A stretch of 52,956 nucleotides of DNA from Paramecium octaurelia. Its lineage: Eukaryota; Ciliophora; Oligohymenophorea; Peniculida; Parameciidae. The notes beneath the pieces are model-generated. The model was not told the origin of the DNA. It searched no databases and saw only the letters and a program-made list of their open reading frames with translations. Made by a program: the position numbers and the translations under genes. How positions within the stretch are numbered: the first letter of the stretch is position 1; every line of letters begins with the position of its first letter. Below, in pieces: positions 22,701-35,185 of the stretch. The stretch lies in NCBI GenBank assembly GCA_905182995.1, contig CAJJDP010000027.1, positions 185,549-238,504 of the forward strand, written 5' to 3'.

Positions 22701-25700
22701 TCAAGTTGTTGGATTTAGGTTGGCTAATTCTTCTTTTAATAAATCTCGTACATTTTTAACAAATTCTAAATACATATTTTAGAATACAATCATGAATCAA
22801 TCCTTAATTAAAGACTCTATTGTTTATCTTACTCAACTAGTTCACAAAGCTCTGCGTTTTCTCCTTAAATTTCATTAGTTCTCTTGAAAACTCAATATCA
22901 ACTCTGCCCTCCTCTCCCTATAGTTTAGACTTGATATTGTATTATTAAGATGCTGCTGTTTATCCAAAATTGTTTTCGTCTTCAACTATGTTCTCTTGTT
23001 CTTTGGGCTGTTTGCCACTCAAGACATACAATCTATCCTTGCTTGATACAACTACATCCATGGGGGGTTTAAGAAACACATAAGGCTTATTGTTGTTTTT
23101 AACCTTCTCTCCTCTGTAGAGTCCGATGGGAATCATCTTTTACTCAGTAAGTAAAATTTCAAACAGCTCTCCAAAGGTCTTCTCTTAATACTTTGGAGGG
23201 ATGTTAATTAGAAATAGGTTGCTTTGCTGTAATTTATTGGCTTAGTAGAGTTTTTTATGCTGGAAATGATATTGATGATCTGATTACCTATTTGTTAACT
23301 GAAGCACTTCCTAAGATCATCTAATCAAAAATGCTAGTGATAAAAGGGTTGTAAAAGGCTTGGCAAATTAATGTATCAAGCATGGTGGAAATGTAAATTT
23401 CTCCTGAGGCAAATGGCTCACTCACTGACCAATCGTATTTCTGAACATAATTGTTCCTCGAGATCTATAAGAAAGAAATAGTTGAAATGGAAGCCAACTC
23501 AGTTATTATGTTTATGTTTTAGTTTAATAACTTCACTGTCTTATATATGAAGATTGTATCGGCATCAACGATATTCGATAACCCCTCCTCCTAATCAGCA
23601 GACTTTTGTAGGATAACCAAAGCCGAAGCCTTTTGAATGCAGGCCTTTTTCAAATCCTCAGTATTAAGAGGAGATCCTTATTGGAAATACACTTTAGGGA
23701 ATTTGTTAATTTAAAGTTGTATTTCGGTGGGGATCAGATCCTAATTCAGTATAACAATTGGTTAAATATTTTTTAGAGATCTGGCTCGGAGAGGCATCAT
23801 AAGGTATTTCATATCAGTGACAACTCCACATACAATGAAGTGATTTTCGAATTTCTCTTGGTCCCCTACTTTAGGGAGTCCAGTAGTTATAGTTTAAGGC
23901 TTGACTTAATAATAGGCAGGGTGTTTAGAAGAATCATCTTTGAGACCTTCACTCAATATTTCCTTCAAGTATTCAGCTTCTTACTGGAGGGCATTCTTGT
24001 TGGTTTATTGTCTCTGTTAATTGGGAAAGCAGTAATTTCTTTGAATGTACTCAGGGAATTTGATCTATTGAATCTCCTCAATATTGGGCATTTCATTGGC
24101 TATCACGTAACCGTAATGCAAGTAATCCTCAAATAGGTATTCAACTGGGTTTACAAACACACTGGTGCCTGATTCTAATTCTACTTCAAGAGCAAATAGA
24201 ATAATGTTCAGCTCCTTATATATGGCTGAAGAAATCTAAGTTATTAAAAATCATAAATTACTTAACTAAATGTCAGGCCAACAAATGCGAGAGACTCTAA
24301 TGGTACTCTATAGATTTCATTTTACATTCCACATAAATAGTCATCTATCCATTCACTCTTGTTTTTGTCATACTTTGTAATATCATAAGAGGGTTTGGAT
24401 GATTAAATCAGAAATGAAATAAGTGTATTTATTCCAGGACATAAACACGTTTTCCCTAGCAGATAAAGTTTAAGTTCATCAACGCAAATGACTTAATCAG
24501 TTTCATGACCCCCAAGTGAATTAAAATATAGATCTTTGCTAGAAGGTTGCAGTACTTGCAAACACACTCGAGCCCCTTTTCTGGATTTCTGTTTCTTTGC
24601 AAATTGTTTCACAGCAAATGCATGAATGATATTACGATAATCATCTCTCTTAGGTGTTCTACTTGTTTTATTCGCTAAAACAATGACACAACTGCAATCC
24701 TTTGAACTACATCTTTCTAGATCCTTATTTTACAATGGATGTCCCTCTAAATATATTACTTTTTCTTATAGAGCTGGCTATTTCAATTGGAGAGTCATCT
24801 CTTCAGTAGGTGCTGAAGGCTAGAGTATTACAGTATTGATATCATTCATCCCATGATCAGTATGATAAAGCTCATTTAAAAATGTTTTAAATCCTTCAAC
24901 TTAAGATGATCCAAGCAAAAGAAGGTGTTCTGATTCCTTCTTTGAAATGTACTTGTTCCTTGCGTACTAACTTCGTAAACTGTAGACTCGGGTCAGCATT
25001 TCAACTTGGGTTGGCAATACCAAAAACATGATCAAGATTGCAACAATAATCGAAAATCTTCCGTAGATTGTCGTTGGATAGACATCACCAAATCCGACTG
25101 TTGAAATCGTCACAACCATAAAATATATGTATTCAACTATTGAGTAATCTTGTTCAACTACGTAAAGTACTGAAGAATTTATCATTATTATTGACATGAC
25201 AGTTACAATTGGTTTGTATGCCAACCTAAATACTCTAAATTAAACCAATTAAATACCTTCCATCGACAGTCTCTGTAGTACCTTATCCAATTTGTAACAC
25301 AACAAGAAACGTAGCACTCTCAACATGTAGATATATTTGTATCCAGTGATAATATTTAATCTAGCAAGCAATGATGGAAATATTGAAACGTATTCAATTA
25401 ATGATGTAGTTTAAAATGTAAAGAACAGTTTATTTTCTGACAGATAGAAATTGATTACGAAATCAAGAAGGAAATAGATATAACAGATCAACTCTGGAAT
25501 CTAAGAACTTTTAATTTGATTGAAATTACTGTAATTATCGCTTATCCCTCGCCAACATCTTAGTTTCCTCCTTGATCCCAAAAAGAACAATCAATCAGAT
25601 GTAAAACTGTTAAGAGGAAGCTCAAGAGTACGTTTATTCCATCCAAATAATCTCCAATCCCAGATGTTGACAAGTACTTTGCCATTCTTAATGTGAATGT

Positions 25701-25814
25701 AGTCTTACCCTCCTCATGTTTCTTAGTGGTTGTGTCATCTTCGGAGTTCACCATTCGAATTAGAGCATACTAATCTTGATGGCTGAAAATAGACTATTTG
25801 CCTTCATAAATCAT
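22701..25814 (-). CDS. Slo/BK-type Ca2+-activated potassium channel
   Basis: About 1000 residues. Introns 25501-25529 (29 nt), 24236-24261, 23260-23287, 22766-22787, and possibly 24 nt near 25227-25250. Transmembrane part: VLLSFLLTVLHLI (S1), ELICYIYFLLDFVINFYL, a weakly charged S4 (YIYMLRVLRFLL), pore helix and filter TISTVGFGDVYP near residue 220, then S6 (IIVAILIMFLVLPTQ). Two cytosolic RCK modules follow: HLLLLGSSQ, KDCSCVIVLANKT, VCLQVLQPSSKDLYF, FENHFIVCGVVTDMKYLM, YQEKTFGELFEILL and the Slo-type end MIPIGLYRG. Opens K+ efflux in response to voltage and/or Ca2+; Paramecium is known for Ca2+-activated K+ currents shaping swimming. No obvious calcium bowl was seen. The last intron is needed to reach the final EFVKNVRDLLKEEL frame. 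Divergent from RPN5 with 48 nt between start codons. Confidence 0.93.
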
Positions 25815-25862
25815 TATTAAAATAATTCAGATTGGTATTCATTAAATTAAATTTAAATCCAA
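25815..25862. promoter_or_regulatory. Shared 48-nt head-to-head intergenic region (BK channel / RPN5)
   Basis: The start codons of two divergent genes lie 48 nt apart, so both promoters and 5' leaders must overlap here or extend into the opposite gene. No TATA-like or other motif can be separated from the AT-rich background. Confidence 0.4.
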
Positions 25863-27213
25863 ATGATCATTGAAGAGAATGAGTTCGATAAACAAATTGA
25901 CGATCTCCTAAACAAAGAGAAGACAGCTCGTCTAGCCAATAATTTAGTTGAAACACTTAAAGTGACCAAACAAATTGCTAGATTGTGTTTTGACACTAAA
26001 TAATACTCTAAATTTAATGAATTGATCGTATCACTTAGTAAAAAGAGAGGATAACCAAAAAAAGCATAAATTGAACTTGTTCAAATGGCCATGATTGAAT
26101 TAAAGACACTTCCTATTAATTAGAAATTGGAAATGATAGATGCCATTATGAAAGTATGTGAAAAGAAGATCTACTTAGAAGTTGAATATGCTCGTTGTGT
26201 ATTGATGCTCACTCAATACAAAGAAGATGATAATCAAATTGCTGATGCTGCTAAAATATTGTAGGAAGTCTAGGTGGAAACCTATGGATCTATGGACAAA
26301 AGGGAAAAATTGGAATTCATCCTATATCAAATGAAAATTATGATTAAGAAATTAGATTATGTTAGACTATTCATAATCTCCAAGAAAATTGAACCTAAAA
26401 ATATTGAAGATGACAATATTGCAGATCTCAAAATCATCTATTATTCATTCCTAGTCATTTATTATAGACACGAAAACAACTATCAGGAAACAGCTCATGC
26501 CTATTCTAAAATATTGGAATCATTGCATAAAAACAGATAATTAGAAGCCACAAAGGTTGATTTCAATTTCAAAATTGATTATAACACTGTCTTAGAAAAT
26601 TATGCTCTATATACAATATTGAGCCAATATTCTGAAGAAAAAGTATTACCATTTTAACTATATCAACTAGTAAAAATAATTGTAGACCATTGCAACAACA
26701 TATAAATATGGCCTTGAAACATTGCCTAACCTATAACAATTAATTTAAGCATTTTTGGGAACTGAATTAATTAGCACTGAACCATAAACTCATAATATCC
26801 AAGCCGCTGAGATTTTTGATGAGGGCTTAGAGAATAACCAATAAAGATACAAAGGTAATTATTGAGTGTAATTCAATTAGACTTTAGAAGATAATTAATT
26901 CACCATAATTTAAGAATATTCTAAATCTATTATGATTCTGTCTATCTTAATAGAATAACAGAGTTAATTGGCATTAGTACCGAGGAATTGGAGGAAGAAA
27001 TATGCATAATGATGGATTAGAAAGTACTATTTAATTAAAACTTAAAAGTTGCTTAAATGCAAAATTGATAGAATCTAAGGAATAGTTGATTACTAGTTAA
27101 AGAAGAACGAAAATGATGTATTATAAGAGTGGGGGGACAATGTAAATAAAGTCTTAAATCTTATTGATTTAACAAGCAATTTGATAAAAAGAGAAGAAGA
27201 ATTGTTTTTATGA
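25863..27213 (+). CDS. RPN5: 26S proteasome lid subunit RPN5 (PSMD12)
   Basis: About 423 residues; introns 26643-26670 (28 nt), 26855-26880 (26 nt), 27024-27048 (25 nt). Collinear with PSMD12: QIARLCFDTKQYSKFNELI, SKKRGQPKKAQIELVQMAM, VEYARCVLMLTQYKEDD, KREKLEFILYQMKIMIKKLD, RLFIISKKIEP, then the PCI/winged-helix part RQLIHHNLRIFSKYYDSV, RITELIGISTEELEEEICIM and KIDRIQGIVDYQLKK. RPN5 is a scaffold subunit of the proteasome regulatory-particle lid. The length is close to the usual 450. The first intron was chosen as 28 nt (ending CTAG) over a 16-nt alternative because it gives a better joined sequence and a normal length. Confidence 0.95.
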
Positions 27214-27456
27214 GTAAAATCATTCAGTTTATCAATTTCTATTGTATTATTAAATTAATTTATAACGTATTCTCTTAAAATAAGGACATTTTTGAATATT
27301 TGTGTTTTTCTATTACTGATTTCCATTAAAAACATATTAATCTAATCATTTAAGGTCAAGAGATTTCAGACTTGTATAATAGGCAAAAAGATATAATGAT
27401 TTGAGTATATTGTAATTTATAATAACTTAAATTGATTATAATACTATTTAATTTTT

Positions 27457-30400
27457 TCAAGACTTTAAGGCTTGAATTGCTTTGTTCAGGATTTCAGATT
27501 GTAATTTAGGGAATGCTGGGTTAATTTGTAGAATCAATTTGCAAATATTGATTGCATCAACGAAACGCTAGGTTTATATGCTTAATTTGTACTTTTGCTT
27601 TTAAATAATTGAATGCCAATCTGTAACCCATAATAGGATTCCTTTGATTTGTCAACTTGAATGCTTTCTCATATGAATTAGAGGCATCAATATAAGATTA
27701 CTCCTTTTCCTTTATCAAACCCATTAATTCTTCTGCTTTGGCACAGCATTTATTTTATTTCAAGCATTTTCTTAATATTTCTTCAGCTTAATCATATTTT
27801 TGAATAGATATAAATGCATCTGCATGTAACAACCAAGCCCTTTCTAATTCATCTCTCTCCCAACCACTTGTATCAGCCTGCTTTGCCCAAAGCAATTTCA
27901 AAATAGTTTTACCTTCAGTTTGTTTTTTGCTTAAGAATTTATTGATGGCCAAACTCAACATAGCTGGAACCCATTCTTTATTGCTCTTTAATATCTGTGC
28001 CAAAATAGTGCTAGCCATTTCAATAGATTTTTGAATACCTGACAATTAAAGTACATATGCCTACATAACTAGATATCTAAAAATAATAAGAATTATAATT
28101 ACCTTGACATACTTCCTCTATTTTATAGTTCCTTAAGCAATTAATCACAAGCCTTTAGATTTTCTACTGCAACTGGTTTTGGCTATTCATCTGTGATTGA
28201 ATAATAAAGATCTTAATCAGGATTCAAATACAAGTCGATCATATAAGTCAAGCTGTCTTCAGCATATTACTAATGTTTCTTTGCATAATTAAACTATATC
28301 AGTGCCTCTTTAGGTAAATTCTTATATTTATAATACAACCCTCTGCAAAAACATAATCCTGGTTCATTTTAGTTTAATGTAGCCTTAGCACAATTATCAA
28401 TGATGATTTAGACTTCATCCAATCTATTTTATTTTCTATACCAATCGATTACCTTAGAGAGGGTCCCAAATGAATTTGGTTTCTCTTATAAAGTTTGAAC
28501 AAATTATTAAATTGATTTTTCACTATCATCCTATTATAATACTAATTCTGATAACATCATGGAAGCATAATCATTTTTAGGATTCAATTTTTATAATATC
28601 TTTAATTTTTATTCGCATGAAATCTTGTCACCACTTTGATAGAATGTTTCAGCCTATAACTAAATCAAACTCTCATTTGTAGGTAAGAATTTAATACCAT
28701 CATCTATACAATCTAAAGTTGCCTTGTAATTTCTCTCATTATAAAAGAAGTACCTGGCTTACTCTAAAAATATTAATCCCAATTGTTCCTTTTCCTTATT
28801 TACGTTAGCTGCTTCTTATTTGCTTTTTTCAATAACATCTTTTTATGTTTATACTGCAAATTCAAATGCCTTTCTTATTTTTTCTATTAACTTTTGAGAT
28901 TCAGCCATCAATTGCTATTAGATCTTCTCTTTTTCAGCATTTTATGCTTAATTAAAAGTGGCTTATTGTAATTTAGTAACCATCCTTGCTATCAAAAGAA
29001 AACCTTAAGCATTTGCTCTCAAAGTTGTCAATGTTGGTGCAGCATAATCATCACTTACAAACTTCTCCCAAATCAATACTTATTCAGCTTTTTTGATATT
29101 ATTCATCCTCAAATACAATCTCCCTAAATCAACTAATAAATCTTGTCTTCCTGGAGTCTTCTACAAAGCTGCCTCATAATAATTAACTGCTTTCTGATAA
29201 TCATATGTCATTGTAAGTGCATTACCAATAATCCTTGTTATTTCTTCATCTTCTGGATTCAATTCAGCTGCCTTTTAATAACTTAAAACAGCTTCTTGAG
29301 GTTCATTAATTTTCATAAATGCTTCTCCAATCAACTTATAATTTTCTGCTGTAGGTTCTGCTTCAATGATTTCAGCATAACACCTTGTATAATTTCTTCG
29401 ATCCTTCAAATACTTTAAGTAGACATCAGCCAAGATAATTCTTGAATTAACGAAATTTGGTTATCCACTTTAAACAGCCTTAAGAATATTGATTGCCTTC
29501 TTTATGTCTCCACTCTCTATGGCTATTTCACTATTAGCCATCATAATTGTGCTTTCATGAGGACTACCTGCATACTCCTAGATAGCCTTTTGCATAATCT
29601 TTTTGGCTTCAGTTTCTTTCTTATTAATTGCATAGACTTTAGCTAACAAAACAAAAACTTGGCATTTATCTTTTTCAGTAAATTACACAATTTTTGATTT
29701 CACTTTATTTTTATTCTTATATTTTCCTGCAACTAATTCATAAGCAGCTTCTAGTGTAATTTAGGCATTCTTGTAATCTTCAGTTCTATACTCAACCTCT
29801 CCCTTAACTAACATGAATAGGGGATTTTCTCTGATGGCAAAATTATTAGATATGGCTTAATTTAAGGAGTTTGCTGCTAAGTTGATCTATTTAGTTTTAA
29901 TAGAAATCAATGCATGTAATATGTATCCATCCTCATTCTTAGGATCCAACTCTAAGACTCTATTAATAGTTTTCAATGCTTCTTGTGGATCCCCTAAAGC
30001 CATTTTACCAGTAGATAACAATAACTAAACATTTGTTAATCCTGGAGCATATCTTGAAATACTTTCTAATAATTTGGTTCCTTTTCCAATACCTGAAGTT
30101 GGTAATTCCTTACCTGCTAACATTAGGTTGGTGGATAGATTTCTTAGATACATCTATGCTATCGTAAATGTGAAATCTGGATTAAACTTTATGTAAAATT
30201 CATATCCAGGCAGCAACAACTTACTCTAAGTTAGATGAAGTTTAAGTGTTTCTTCAATAAATTGCTAAGCTATAGGAGAGTCAGTCCCTTCTGACTTCTT
30301 GCTTTCTAGTAAGGCTTACAAAAAAGCAATTTCAGTGGTTCTACCAACAGATACTTAGACTTCCTACACAAATTCCAATTATTTTTCGGCATCATCAATG

Positions 30401-31596
30401 ACTCCCTATAATATTTTGCATTAAATCATTCCTGCCAAGGATTCCATTCTACCTTCATCTAAAGCAGCAGCTTCTTAGAAAAAACCATATGCCTTCTCGT
30501 ATTCTTCCAACATCAAAGTTTCTTAAGCTAATTCTAAACACAAATCGCCTAATAATGGGGCAATCTTTCGAGTCTTCTAGATTTAACTCATAGTCAATTA
30601 GAGAATTTATTGATTTCTCCCTGAAACTCTGGATAGCAATTAACAACAATTCAAAACCAACGAAACGTTGTCTTCCTCTTGTTTTTAGATTGCATTAAAT
30701 AATTCTTCAATTTTCTCTACTGATTCTCTAACATCACCTTTCCTTGCCAAATTATAAAAGGCTATAGCCTTCAATCCGAATATATTGGTTGGATCATCAT
30801 AGAGTATTTTATTAGCCAGATCCTAAAATTATTCCCAATCTTAAATGAATATACAAAATCGCAACTTCTCTACATCTGTGTATGGAAAGTCTCTCCAAAC
30901 TATCAATAATTCATTTAAAGCGTCTAAGGTGATAGGGTACTTCCTATTAATTTCTGAAGCCTTGGCCAAACCGAGCAAATATTCAATGGGCTTTTAATTG
31001 AATTACCCTAATGATAATATCAACTTAAATACCACCAATACTCTAAAAGTAATCGAGGATTATATCAGGGCTTATTTACTCTTCCTTCTGTAACAATCTA
31101 TACCACCCCAAAGTGATTTAACTTATTGGTTGTCCTTCTGATAATAATTCCAAACTTTCCTTTGCCTTTCTACCTTCGTCTACGAATAAATAGAAATAAA
31201 TGGCACTCTAAAATGCTCGATCATTCGGAGTCTTTCTACCTTCACTCTACATCTGTCTGCAAGTTTCAATTATTTCCTATAGAATTAAAATTTCTCCTAT
31301 ACCCTGTCAACACCACGCTATTGCTATGAATAGTAGATGAGTGCTGCTGAAGTTGCAAATTGAAATTCCCTTTTATTTCTAATAAGTGTTAACTCATTGA
31401 TTGCTTCATTCAAACTTCCACTTTTGAAATAGCAGAACGCCCTCCAAAATTGAAAGAAGGGATCTTGAGTCCTTTGATAAAACTAGGTATATTGATCTTA
31501 AATTACCTTATGACACAACACCTACGTTGATTTCCATAGGCCTTCTCTTAACAAGTAAAAAACTTGAGATTATTGAATAAGTAAATCGCTACTCAT
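27457..31596 (-). CDS. TTC21B: IFT139/TTC21B, TPR subunit of IFT complex A
   Basis: About 1337 residues, close to animal TTC21B. Introns 31483-31506, 31277-31302, 31008-31032, 28077-28102, 27568-27592 (24-26 nt) flank one huge exon of about 2.9 kb. The protein is a TPR solenoid throughout: FYQRTQDPFFQFWRAFCYFK at the N-terminus, IGGQFNQKPIEYLLGLAKA, KTINRVLELDPKNEDGYILH, LGRLYLRMNNIKKAEQVL, and the diagnostic C-terminal block KSNKEWVPAMLSLAINKFL, ERDELERAWLLHADAFISI, RNPIMGYRLAFNYLKAK. IFT-A runs retrograde transport in cilia and helps membrane-protein entry. The TGA-free big exon under the ciliate code strongly supports the model. It starts 42 nt from the stop of the upstream MORN gene on the same strand. 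Confidence 0.96.
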
Positions 31597-31638
31597 TTAT
31601 ATAAAAAAAGAAAAAAAATAAAATTATAGCAGTTAAGA

Positions 31639-32989
31639 TCAGAGCAATTTAACTAATTGCCCTCGCTTCCAAATTCCTTTGGTAATCTTTTATGACTCAT
31701 CCCCCTTATGAAACTCTCCTTTACCATGTTAGAGTCCATTCTTCCATTGACCAACATATTTACGACCATCAGAATAAGAAAATATTCCAAAGCCATGTTT
31801 TTGATCATTCAAATATTATCCCTTATAGAAACGACCATCAGGCCAATTCAGTAGTCCCTTCCCATTCATTCTACCATTGGCCCACTCCCCTTGATAGACT
31901 CTGCCATCTTGCCATTTCTAATTAAAATTTAAATATCTTTATTTACATATGTTCCTTATCCATTGAAGTTGTCAAATTGAAATTCCCCTTCGTAGATCTC
32001 GCCAGCATTAAAGGTTATTTTTCCTTTGCCATGTTTCTCCCTATTTAAGAAAGTACCAACATAAACAGAACCATTAGCATACCATTCTATACCTTATCCA
32101 TTGGGGAGATCCTTTTCCCAACTGCCTTTTATGTTAATTAATTGTGTAAGTACCTTCATATTTGCAGCCATTATTATAGTTGTAAACACCTTCTCCATGC
32201 ATTTGATTTAACTTCCATTATCCCCGATAGAAGGTGCCTTCCTTACTTTTAAACTCCCCTTTACCATGGAATTGACCCTTCACAAAATCCCCTGAATAAT
32301 AGGAAGTATCTGAAAATGTGTACTTACCTTTGCCATCTGGTAGGGAATCTAACCATTCCCCATTGTAGGTATTACCACCAACCAATTTGATAGTATCATA
32401 CTTTTATCTCTTATTTTTTTATTATAATTTAATTTTATCATTTGTCTCCAGTATTTCTAAAGTCAAAACACAACGAAATTTAAATGAGTTTATTTTCTCT
32501 TTCTAATTTAAAAGAGATCTTAGACTTTTATTAGGAGATGAAATGAGTTTGTTTTATGGAGTTTAGTCATATTAGTCCAATTCTTCAAAATCGAATGAAT
32601 CGGATTCTTTGGGTTGTAATTTAAAACTTTATTGACGATTGAATATTGAGAGTGCTGAATGTTTTTGATTGTTTTGAATGCTAGAAAATACATTTGAACT
32701 ATCAAACTAATTAATTTTTGGAGAATAAGAGCTGGTATGATACTCAATTAGGAAATCTTATGTTGAGCTGCATATTATCTAATTCCTTGCTCTCCTTTCT
32801 GCTAATTTTTAACTTCGAATACAATATCTTAATTTACTTGAATTTTTATCGAGTTATAAATGATCTATATGCCGATTGAATTCTGATTGCCATTTGATGA
32901 TTGTATGGCGATTAACTAACTACGAGATACTAATTTCTTCCTGATTTCTGTAACTCTTGCTTCTATACGCATTAATTACACGAGCCCAT
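31639..32989 (-). CDS. IQ-motif and MORN-repeat protein, N-acylation-type start
   Basis: About 422 residues; introns 32813-32837 (25 nt), 32126-32153 (28 nt), 31918-31946 (29 nt). Starts MGSCNQCVQ (Gly-2 and Cys-4: myristoylation/palmitoylation pattern). An IQ calmodulin-binding motif follows (AIRIQSAYRSFITR, about residues 33-46), then a Ser/Asn-rich region. About nine MORN repeats fill the C-terminal half (YNGEWLDSLPDGKGKYTF, YYSGDFVKGQFHGKGEF, YEGEFQFDNFNGQG, YQGEWANGRMNGKG, KYVGQWKNGLQHGKG). MORN repeats bind lipids or act as cytoskeletal spacers, so a membrane- or cortex-attached, Ca2+/calmodulin-tuned scaffold is plausible. Choosing the MGSC start needs the 25-nt first intron, which joins it perfectly to the downstream frame. 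Confidence 0.88.
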
Positions 32990-33132
32990 AATATTTTATT
33001 TATATATATAAAACTGATTTAATAATCTCTATCAAAAATACTCAATATTTTTATCCTAACTTATATTGGTTATGGAAATGTAGACCAGAATAAATGTGAT
33101 CTGCTAATACCATAATTTATAATAAATTCAAT

Positions 33133-34080
33133 ATGCTGTATTAAATAGAACTTCACAATGATTTATTTAATTTTTATGATGATATTATAGCCAAATATGA
33201 TGTTCTGTATTACAGAATTAATGATCTGTTGAGGAGGTATTCTGAGTCGAGAATATTATTTTTGCTTCAATCTTTTAATAAATAATATAATTATTGACCC
33301 TAAGAAGTGTATCAAAATATAATACCATCAAGACAAAAGGGAAATGATTAATAATAGGATATGTAGTCGAGTGAATAGAATAGCAGATATTTGATTAAGG
33401 AAATTACATTTCAATTAGAAAATCCTACTAATGATTTGAGAAAGATAAATTCCTTATCAGCCTTAAAAGTTCATAGATTCAGAGTTCATAAAAATACATA
33501 ATCTTATCACCAAATTTATCTAGTAGTTATTATATTTTAATAATTGGTCTATTATGAATGATTTCATTCAAATTTTGAATGCTTTTACCAATTCTAACAA
33601 TTTTTTTTAAGAGAAAACTAAGAGAAAGTTAATTTATTGAATGATTGCTTAGGATTAATTGAAAATATAGTTTACATTTAATATTTAAGGAGAGTTGTAG
33701 TAGATCGAAAACTCTGTATTGCTTAGAATATATTAGATTATAATAGACTATAGATAATCAATTGATAGTTGGGATATAATATTCTTTTAGAAGGAAAATC
33801 CAGAGTCTTAAACTATTGTTTTAATCCATAAGAAATTTAAGATTATTTTTAAAGCCCTGAAGCGTTAAATTTATTGTAGAAGATTGTTTAATGAAAAGAT
33901 GTCGTTCAAAGGAGCAAAAAATTTAATTTTGATGGCCTTAAATAAGCATAAATAAATAATGAGAAGGAAATTTAAATGGGGAAATTACCTATCCGATTTC
34001 TTCCTATCTTTATAATATATTCTATTGATGCATCTTATTAAAAATTAATTATAAAGATTTAGAATTGTAAAATTGATTGA
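33133..34080 (+). pseudogene. Long single-frame ORF interrupted by four TGA codons, family unknown
   Basis: A single frame runs from ATG 33133 to 34080 and has no frameshift. It contains TGA at 33295, 33559, 33763 and 33892, and ends with TGA at 34078. The sequence between them is protein-like: NDLFNFYDDIIAKYDVLYYR, NDLLRRYSESRILFLLQSFN, YLIKEITFQLENPTNDLRKI, CLGLIENIVYIQYLRRVVVD, IQMGKLPIRFLPIFIIYSID. Many TAA and TAG read as Gln, so it evolved under the ciliate code. No GTA...TAG interval of 18-35 nt spans any of the TGAs checked. Most likely a recently inactivated duplicate. Recoding of TGA cannot be excluded from sequence alone. It lies just upstream of enkurin on the same strand. Confidence 0.6.
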
Positions 34081-34233
34081 TAGAAACCATAAGCCTAGTG
34101 AAATAGATGCCCACATACTCCGAGAAAATGGATAATATTGATTAATATAATCGTGTTGTTTAGAAAATTAGAGGTAAATCTTTAATGATTAAAATAATAT
34201 ATGGTATTTATTATTAAATATATTATAATTATT

Positions 34234-35136
34234 ATGTAACAGGAAAGCATATATAACTTGATTCCTAAGGAATATGTACCTCCTCCTAAAGAACCGATGT
34301 ATAGATCGGCATACCCAAGTGGATTGACACCAACTGGCAGCACATTCAATAACCATACAACTAGTCGACCTAAAGTAGTTGTATTATTTATTCAGGTTAA
34401 TAATATCAATGGAGAATTTGATTTAGTTAGGGGACCACACACTCACAAGGGATAATCGAATTCTCTCGGTAGACCTAAAGGTAGTTTAACATTCAATTTT
34501 TATAGGATCATACAAACCTGATTCTACTATGTTCAGATTGAAAAATACTGGAACAATGGGATCAAACCAGCTGCCTGAAGGTATTGTATTGTAATTATAA
34601 AATAGTCAAACAATACAAATATCCTCCTTCAGTCAGACCTCCAGTGCCTAAAAAAGATGAAAAGCCTATTCATGGCCTTAAATCTAATAAAAATTACATA
34701 GTGACGAATGCAGTTGAAAATATTCTAAGTGCTCCAAAGCAAATAGTAGATGATAAACCTTGGACTGAGAAAAAGGACTACGGTAAGGTACCTGACTATC
34801 TTACAAAAATACAACAAAGCATTTCAAGTGAATATGAAATTATTAGAAACATGCACATAAGTGAGGCTGAAGAAATGGACAAACAAAAATATTTGATGAC
34901 TCAAGAGGAAGTCGAACAATTAAAAAAGGGATTAAAAAAGAAATGGGAATCAGTTAATAAAGAATATTAATCAATTACACATATTAGGATGATTGATACT
35001 GTTGGATTGAAGAGAAAGTAATCATTAATCTATAATCCCTATTAGGAAAGAACAATGTGAAAAGGAGTTAGCCTAATTGGAGAAGGATATTGAAAAATTA
35101 AATAAAAATTATGTCTTTGTTGACACATAAAAATGA
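34234..35136 (+). CDS. ENKUR: Enkurin, microtubule inner protein / Ca2+ channel adaptor
   Basis: About 270 residues; introns of 25, 25 and 28 nt (near 34482-34506, 34580-34604, 35020-35047) and possibly a 21-nt stopless one near 34375-34395. N-terminus MQQESIYNLIPKEYVPPPK matches the enkurin start. The C-terminal enkurin domain is clear: DYLTKIQQSISSEYEIIRNM, LMTQEEVEQLKKGLKKKWES, VNKEYQSITHIRMIDTVGLK, CEKELAQLEKDIEKLNK. A Pro-rich middle (SVRPPVPKKDE) could bind SH3-like partners. Enkurin is found inside ciliary doublets near the inner junction and is conserved in motile cilia, so its presence with PACRG and TTC21B in one window fits a cilium-rich cell. It ends 72 nt before FEN1. Confidence 0.93.
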
Positions 35137-35185
35137 TGATCATTCCAAAAATATATATATATAATCGTATTTAACTTTGGCGCTT

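Noticed and set aside
26660..26690. 16-nt intron in RPN5
   Set aside because: A 28-nt intron ending CTAG nearby gives the correct frame with normal length and better protein sequence.
31692..31925. 77-codon plus-strand His/Tyr/Pro-rich ORF
   Set aside because: Antisense of MORN repeats of the minus-strand gene.
33133..34080. Mitochondrial DNA insertion (TGA as Trp)
   Set aside because: The same frame uses many TAA and TAG as sense codons, which would be stops in the mitochondrial code.
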